DNA from: Dialister hominis
Lineage (GTDB): Bacteria; Bacillota; Negativicutes; Veillonellales; Dialisteraceae
Length of the DNA stretch: 64,000 nucleotides
Assembly: GCF_007164725.1 (NCBI RefSeq)
Contig: NZ_AP019697.1
Coordinates: 1,833,501 to 1,897,500 of the forward strand
Reading direction: 5' to 3'
The translations under genes were made by a program, and so were the position numbers. A model generated the notes under the pieces. It was given only the letters and a program-made list of their open reading frames with translations, did not search any database and had not been told where the DNA came from. Of the stretch, positions 59,558-64,000 are shown piece by piece (the stretch's first letter is position 1; every line of letters starts with the position of its first letter).

Positions 59558-60061
59558 ATGGATAGACAGGATTCTCTTCGGAAGTGGATTTTCTCGGCGC
59601 TTTTGGTGGCGGCGGGGGTGCTGCTTTCTCCGCTTTTTTCTTTCCCTCTGGGTGTGACGAGGGCTTTTCCTTTGCAGCATATGATTAATATTTTCCTCGC
59701 GGTTCTTTGCGGGACAAGGTTCAGTACGTCGGCTGCGTTCGGGACGGCTTTGATCCGGAATATTCTTGGCACGGGCAGCCTCCTGGCTTTCCCGGGTTCC
59801 ATGATCGGTGCTTTCCTTTCTGGTTATCTTTACAGCAAGACGCAGAAGCTCTGGTGCGCTGTGCTTGGTGAATTCGTCGGGACTTCGATTATCGGCGGCC
59901 TGGTTTCCTATCCGATTGCCGCTCTTCTCATGGGTTCTTCGAAGGGTGCGCTCTTCTATGTGTCCCTCTTCTCCATTTCCTGCGGCGCCGGCTGCGTCAT
60001 CGCTTTCTGTGTTTTAAAAAGTGCTAGCTTAATTCAAACAGAATTACTCAAAAACAGATAA
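59558..60061 (+). CDS. thiW: ThiW family ECF-type S component (thiamine precursor uptake)
   Basis: 167 residues with five to six hydrophobic helices. The stretch GTRFSTSAAFGTALIRNILG, then GTGSLLAFPGSMIGAFLSGYLY and GEFVGTSIIGGLVSYPIA, is the ThiW signature. ThiW is thought to bind a thiazole precursor of thiamine and to work with the shared ECF energising module (EcfT/EcfA), which is not in the window. AAGGAGGAG precedes the ATG. Usually near thiM/thiE; here it stands alone between repeats and the porin. Confidence 0.85.
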   Translation: MDRQDSLRKWIFSALLVAAGVLLSPLFSFPLGVTRAFPLQHMINIFLAVLCGTRFSTSAAFGTALIRNILGTGSLLAFPGSMIGAFLSGYLYSKTQKLWCAVLGEFVGTSIIGGLVSYPIAALLMGSSKGALFYVSLFSISCGAGCVIAFCVLKSASLIQTELLKNR

Positions 60062-60132
60062 CATCTTTATCTATAAGTCTCTATAAACTATTATTTATAA
60101 TAATAAAATCTCATGCTTAGCGTATATTTTTT

Positions 60133-60164
60133 CCGCAGAAAACTTCGATTTTCTGCGGTTTTTT
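60133..60164 (+). terminator. Terminator of thiW
   Basis: CCGCAGAAAA pairs with TTTTCTGCGG across a 6-base loop, followed by TTTTTT. Confidence 0.9.
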
Positions 60165-60212
60165 CGTGCTCTGACTATGAGTCAAAGTTTTAGCACCTGC
60201 TGTTAACTGCTA

Positions 60213-60242
60213 TTGACACCCCTCTAAAATAAAATGTATAAT
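60213..60242 (+). promoter_or_regulatory. Strong promoter of the porin gene
   Basis: Consensus TTGACA (60213-60218), 18 bp spacer, TATAAT (60237-60242), with a leader of about 115 bases. Fits a highly expressed envelope protein. Confidence 0.82.
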
Positions 60243-60362
60243 GTTTTAGTTTCTAAAGTATTTTATCACTCAAAGTGAGTGTTTTGTATAAAAATAATCC
60301 TGGGAAGGATTGATAAGGGAGTTTCCACTGGGAGGGATATCCCTGGAAAAGAGGGGAATTTT

Positions 60363-62171
60363 ATGAAGCACCGTCTACTGAAAGCCGCGGCCGCCGTCGT
60401 ATTTACGTGCGCCGCGTTCCATGTACAGGCAGCCAATCCGTTCACGGACGTCGATACGAACTCCTGGGCTTACCAGGCAGTTTCCAAGCTGTCCGCTGAA
60501 AACGTCGTCGAAGGATATCCGGACGGCACGTTCCGCGGGGAAAAGAATATTTCCCGTTATGAAGTTGCACAGATCATTGCGCACCTTGTCGCAAGAAAGG
60601 ACAGCCTGACTGCTGATCAGCAGGCTACCGTCGACAAGCTCGCTCAATCTTATAGAGACGACCTCGCCAATCTTGGCGTCCGCGTCACTGAACTTGAAAA
60701 GAAGACCGGTCACACAGAACTCATCACTGAACTCCGTATTCAGGATGTCGACCGCTATGGCAATATCTTCAAAGGTCACACGGAAAAGGACAATGAGCTC
60801 AGCACCCGCGTCCGCCTGAATACGATCACCACCGTCAATGACAGAAGCACCGTTTACGGACAGCTCGAAACCTTCCTCGGTTTCTCTGGAAATGATGTGT
60901 ACAGTGTCAACAAGTACAGCTATAACTCTGATGGCTCCCGCTATCAGAATAATGGCTACGGCGAAGGTGAAGTCCATCTGAACCGCTTATGGACGACCTA
61001 CCAGTTCGGACCGAAGCAGGATACGACAGGGCTTCCATTCGGACCGTCCAAGAACCTCATCGGTATCGGCCAATTCCCCGTCAAGATGGGCGTCACTGGC
61101 TACACCTATGATGGCGAATTCAAGGGTGCATTCCTTACCCTTGGCGATTACAGAGAAGGCGGCCACTTCACGCTCGCATACGGCCGCTCAACAAACATCA
61201 ACGTCGACTACACGGCGCCAATGATGCATGGATTTGGAATAACGAATGATGAAGTTACCGATCTCGCTAACAAAATGGCAACTCTAACCGCCTACAATCA
61301 GGCCGTTGCTGCTGGCCCTAACAGTCAGCAGACCGCAGCAGTCATTTCACAAGCTCAACAAAAGGTTGCAGCCATAACTTCTCAACTTTACAGCAACGAC
61401 GCTCAGACAAGAGCAACCGCAGCTGCAACGATAAAAGGCATGATTGCAGCCAGCGGCTCTGATCTGGCATCCATGGCCAATGACCTCGTAGCTACCGCTG
61501 ACGGCAATATCGCTCTCACTCTTTACCCGATGGGCGATAAGGTCCAGATGGCATGGGGCGAAGATGAAGATATACCGATTGCTTACGCATCCTACATCTA
61601 CAAGAAACCGCAGCAGTATGAATTCCATGTCTACGGCATGAGAGCCGTCGGACCAGTCAGCCACATCGTCGCTGCTTACGGCCTTGCAGGACAGTACTAC
61701 GTCACCCCGATGTGGAACGTCCACGCTGAATACGTCAAGAACATGAGAAAGCTTCCGCTGAACAACGAGCGCCCGTACTCCTTCAACTACGGCGTCGCTT
61801 ACGGCACAGCTGATGTACTGAAAGCCAAGTCCTACTCCATCGGCCTTGACTACATCTACAGCCAGGCAGGCACCTACTTCGGCGGATCTACCAATGACAT
61901 CGCCGACCAGTACATGGGCCATGTCTACAAAGACTGGAGAGGCAGAAGCAACGTCCCGGCTTACTTCGCCGACAAGATGGACGCAGTTCTCGATGGCACC
62001 GACAACCCGAACAGAAACTACGGCGGCGCGAAATTCTTCCTCGCCAAAGCAGCCTACGTTCCAATGAAAGGCCTCATCATCGAAGCCAACTACGGCTTCA
62101 ACGCCCAGGACATGGGCGGCAAGAAGATGGACAACATGTTCCTCCTCAAAGCCACCGCCTATATTAAATAA
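60363..62171 (+). CDS. SLH-domain outer membrane porin (OmpM-like)
   Basis: 602 residues from the ATG at 60363 (GAGGGGA 6 bases upstream); the in-frame upstream start is not supported. Signal peptide cut after HVQA (about 23). SLH domain about 25-78 (NPFTDVDTNSWAYQAV, GYPDGTFRGEKNISRYE), which binds the peptidoglycan-linked polyamine. A coiled coil follows (about 85-115), then a beta-barrel to the C-terminal aromatic strand FLLKATAYIK. Residues about 295-380 are an Ala/Gln/Thr-rich, apparently helical insertion inside the barrel. OmpM proteins tether the outer membrane in Negativicutes and act as porins. Strong promoter and terminator; monocistronic. Confidence 0.92.
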   Translation: MKHRLLKAAAAVVFTCAAFHVQAANPFTDVDTNSWAYQAVSKLSAENVVEGYPDGTFRGEKNISRYEVAQIIAHLVARKDSLTADQQATVDKLAQSYRDDLANLGVRVTELEKKTGHTELITELRIQDVDRYGNIFKGHTEKDNELSTRVRLNTITTVNDRSTVYGQLETFLGFSGNDVYSVNKYSYNSDGSRYQNNGYGEGEVHLNRLWTTYQFGPKQDTTGLPFGPSKNLIGIGQFPVKMGVTGYTYDGEFKGAFLTLGDYREGGHFTLAYGRSTNINVDYTAPMMHGFGITNDEVTDLANKMATLTAYNQAVAAGPNSQQTAAVISQAQQKVAAITSQLYSNDAQTRATAAATIKGMIAASGSDLASMANDLVATADGNIALTLYPMGDKVQMAWGEDEDIPIAYASYIYKKPQQYEFHVYGMRAVGPVSHIVAAYGLAGQYYVTPMWNVHAEYVKNMRKLPLNNERPYSFNYGVAYGTADVLKAKSYSIGLDYIYSQAGTYFGGSTNDIADQYMGHVYKDWRGRSNVPAYFADKMDAVLDGTDNPNRNYGGAKFFLAKAAYVPMKGLIIEANYGFNAQDMGGKKMDNMFLLKATAYIK

Positions 62172-62183
62172 GAAATAAAAAGA

Positions 62184-62215
62184 AACCCCGGAAAGCCGAA
62201 AGGCCCGGGGTTTTT
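62184..62215 (+). terminator. Terminator of the porin gene
   Basis: AACCCCGG pairs with CCGGGGTT, followed by TTTTT, 12 bases after the stop. Confidence 0.9.
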
Positions 62216-62229
62216 GATTGTGATTTTTC

Positions 62230-62990
62230 AGAGAGCGGCACGAGGCCTCATGGTTTTCTATCGAACGTAGTTCGGTTTAAGGGTGTCAGAGCTCACCCCG
62301 TAGGGGGAGCTGATTGCCTTTGACCTTGCTCTGGAAGAGAAGGTCGGGATAAGATTACGAAAGGTTTCAAATAAATAAGAGTCGAGCTCTTTCTTTTATT
62401 CCTCGTGAAGCTGCCCCCGACGGAGGGAAGTGGCGCCGTTAGGCGACGAAAGGGGTGCAGTAAATAGGAAAGGACATCAGCGGTAGCACCACAAATGTCT
62501 CATAAGTTAGTGTACGGGGCGGATGAGTTGCATTTCCCAGGACATGGGCCGGTTGTACGGTTTTATCATATTTTACGTTTCCCACGAGCGAAGCGAGGTC
62601 GTGTGGTTTCGAATAAACACCGGACAACCTCGCTAGCGCTCGTGGAACTACACCCCTTTCTGCCGCATTCGCGGCGTCCTTCCCCGACGGGCAGGTCAAA
62701 ACCTTCCGTACCGGCACTTAACGATATTATCACTATCATTTAAATACGAACCGTAAATGACAATCGTAAAATACTCATTCGATACTATCCGTCAGCAACG
62801 AAGCGGAGGACTTTAATCTCCCCGTCGGGGGAGAATGGTCAGCCTATCTTTTTACTGTTGCTGACAAAAGGGGTGCAGTATTCATTGGTTTTTATAAAAA
62901 GGTTCCATCGAGCCCCGCGAGGTTGTATGGTTTTATCTTCTTTCCCTCGCATCAGCGAGGTCGTATGGTTTTTCATAGCTGTATGGTTTT
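62230..62990. repeat. Large mosaic intergenic repeat block K
   Basis: No gene. Bases about 62326-62535 are an inverted, nearly identical copy of 30.67-30.88 kb. Bases about 62672-62936 repeat 2.63-2.98 kb in direct orientation (GATATTATCACTATCATTTA and CATTGGTTTTTATAAAAAGG are shared). Several GAGGTTGTATGGTTTT modules close the block. Confidence 0.85.
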
Positions 62991-63006
62991 ATCATATTTC
63001 TCCCAC

Positions 63007-63043
63007 GCAAAACCCGCCGCAGTCCAATTCCTGCGGCGGGTTT
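63007..63043 (-). terminator. Terminator after the hydrolase remnant
   Basis: AACCCGCCGCAG pairs with CTGCGGCGGGTT, followed on the minus strand by TTTTGC. It lies 13 bases downstream of the remnant's stop codon. Confidence 0.8.
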
Positions 63044-63056
63044 CCTTACTATTTCC

Positions 63057-63362
63057 TTATTTCAAGTTTGTCTTGAAGAATTCTGCAATCTTGGCGAATG
63101 GGATGACGTCCATATGATCGTAGAGGTCGGTGTGGACGGCGCCCGGGATGATGAGGAGTTCTTTGTTATTTCCTTTCATCTTCTTGTAGACGTCTTCGCT
63201 GAAGTAGCGGGAATGGGCTTTTTCTCCATGGATGAGGAGGACGGGTGTCTCGATTTCATCGGCGTAGATATTGATCGGCATGCCGGCGAAGTCCGGGAGG
63301 GAGCTCAGTGTCGCACCTGTGGTGGAGCCGAAGGATCTCGGGCTGTAGCCTCTCTTTGTCTG
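63057..63362 (-). pseudogene. Alpha/beta hydrolase, C-terminal remnant
   Basis: About 101 codons. The segment PVLLIHGEKAHSRYFSEDVYKKM followed by ELLIIPGAVHTDLYDHMDVIPF contains the catalytic-His region (VHTDLYD) of small alpha/beta hydrolases. The nucleophile half is missing; upstream the frame meets a stop at 63363 and then transketolase sequence. It keeps its terminator, so a deletion or insertion removed its 5' part. Unlikely to be functional. Confidence 0.8.
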
Positions 63363-63372
63363 TTACAGGCAA

Positions 63373-63789
63373 TTACGTTTCCCTGGCCTTGTGGGCGGCA
63401 GCGACGATATCCGCTGCTGTGAGGCCGTATTTCTTTAAGAGGTCGGCCGATGAGCCCGATTCGCCGAAGGTGTCCTGAATGCCGACGAATTCCTGGCGGA
63501 CAGGATAGCGGCGCACCAGCGTTTCAGCTACGGCCGAGCCCAGGCCGCCGATGACGGAGGCTTCTTCTGCCGTGACAAAGCAGCCTGTTTAGCGGGCTGC
63601 TTTGTCGATGAGGTCTGCATCGATGGGCTTCAGCGTAGGCATGTTGATGACCATGGCCTGAATCCCTTCTTGGGCCAGCGTGTCTGCTGCTGCCAAGGCT
63701 TCTGCCGTCATGCGGCCTGTGCCGATGAGGGCTACGTCTGAACCGTCACGGAGGATTTCCCCCGTGTTGATTGTGCCATCAGCCTTCAC
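63373..63789 (-). pseudogene. Transketolase C-terminal subunit, deleted and nonsense-mutated
   Basis: The open frame begins ADGTINTGEILRDGSDVALIG, the C-terminal transketolase domain, and runs to MPTLKPIDADLIDKAAR, where TAA (63589-63591) stands in place of the Glu codon expected in KAAxETG. After it the same frame continues as TGCFVTAEEASVIGGLGSAVAE and ends KARET. The pyrimidine-binding half (about 180 residues) that should precede this is absent: the likely original ATG (63779, MAQSTRG) is out of frame with the remnant. So there is an internal deletion plus a nonsense mutation. A sequencing or assembly artefact is the alternative. Confidence 0.85.
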
Positions 63790-64000
63790 CTCCCAGTTCC
63801 TTCAGTGCCGTTGCGGCATCCTTGGCATCTAAGGCTTTATTGTGCCATTCCTTGTTATTTTCCATAAAATCGACGCCCTTGCCCTTGACCGTTTCGGCAA
63901 TGATGACCGTCGGCTGGCCTTTGTGGGCCAGGGCTTCCTGCAAGGCGCTTTTGATTTGCGTAAAGTCGTAGCCGTTAATGGTAATCGTGTGCCAATGGAA
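63779..64000 (-). CDS. Transketolase N-terminal subunit, partial at window edge
   Basis: The last 73 residues are visible. HTITINGYDFTQIKSALQEA and PTVIIAETVKGKGVDFMEN are the end of the thiamine-diphosphate-binding domain of split transketolases, including the GKGV motif. It stops at 63779 with TGATG, overlapping the start of the C-terminal subunit gene by one base, the normal coupling for split transketolases. Since the partner gene is broken, this subunit may be non-functional too; its 5' part is outside the window. Confidence 0.85.
   Translation of the reverse strand, partial: FHWHTITINGYDFTQIKSALQEALAHKGQPTVIIAETVKGKGVDFMENNKEWHNKALDAKDAATALKELGGEG

Noticed and set aside
62495-62743. 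Short frames starting MSHK..VYGADELHFPG inside repeats (also 30404-30706 on the minus strand)
   Set aside because: The similarity simply reflects the shared repeat DNA; no ribosome site, and the frames break differently in each copy.

Overview
The window looks like the chromosome of a Gram-negative-type Firmicute of the Negativicutes, most like Dialister or a close Veillonellaceae relative. The reasons are an outer-membrane porin with an N-terminal SLH domain (OmpM type), lipid A genes (lpxC, fabZ, lpxA twice) and an LPS glycosylation cluster. These sit beside Firmicute-style regulation: a CIRCE operator and a T-box leader. Genus placement is inference; no rRNA or tRNA gene was seen.

Layout. 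0-2 kb: tail of an ABC exporter ATPase (CydC-like), an iron-type alcohol/glycerol dehydrogenase and a secreted protein of unknown function. 2.2-4.9 kb: mosaic repeats and an IS1182-family element. 5-8.1 kb: three consecutive biotin synthase paralogues. 8.6-9 kb: hsp20 under a CIRCE operator. 9.6-15.4 kb: a metal ABC transporter (znuCBA) downstream of larE-larB-larC, the nickel-pincer cofactor genes; LarC carries a very His-rich insert. 16.3-19.6 kb: lpxC-fabZ-lpxA-lpxA2. 19.7-21.6 kb: an IS3/IS150-type element that split a repeat element. 21.6-30.4 kb: MFS exporter, PAS/degenerate GGDEF/EAL protein, frameshifted ROK kinase, DUF523 protein, lipoprotein, and an IS110-family element with a structured non-coding leader (candidate bridge RNA) and a nonsense-interrupted transposase. 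30.9-33.7 kb: flavin reductase, AEC transporter and a divergent LysR regulator. 34.4-40.8 kb: one tightly overlapping minus-strand operon of type IV pilus/pseudopilus genes ending in aroK and pfkA. 41.2-50.8 kb: AT-richer LPS/O-antigen cluster. 50.9-55.5 kb: ugd, ThrE-type exporter, an orphan membrane domain and an LPS-kinase-like protein. 55.9-59 kb: two brnQ carriers, the second under a T-box. 59.5-62.2 kb: thiW and the porin. 63-64 kb: broken remnants of a hydrolase and a transketolase.

A recurrent theme is a family of mosaic intergenic repeats that fills almost every long gap. Several copies end in inverted repeats (core GCTGTGACAAAAT) that match the ends of the IS1182-family element, suggesting non-autonomous derivatives mobilised by that transposase. 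Copies have been hit by other insertion sequences and also supply hairpins at gene ends.

Functional links: the lpx genes, glycosyltransferases, O-antigen ligase, phosphoethanolamine-transferase-like enzyme, ugd and the kinase-like protein all bear on the outer envelope. The Lar genes and ZnuABC bear on transition metals. BrnQ, ThrE and ThiW are nutrient transporters.
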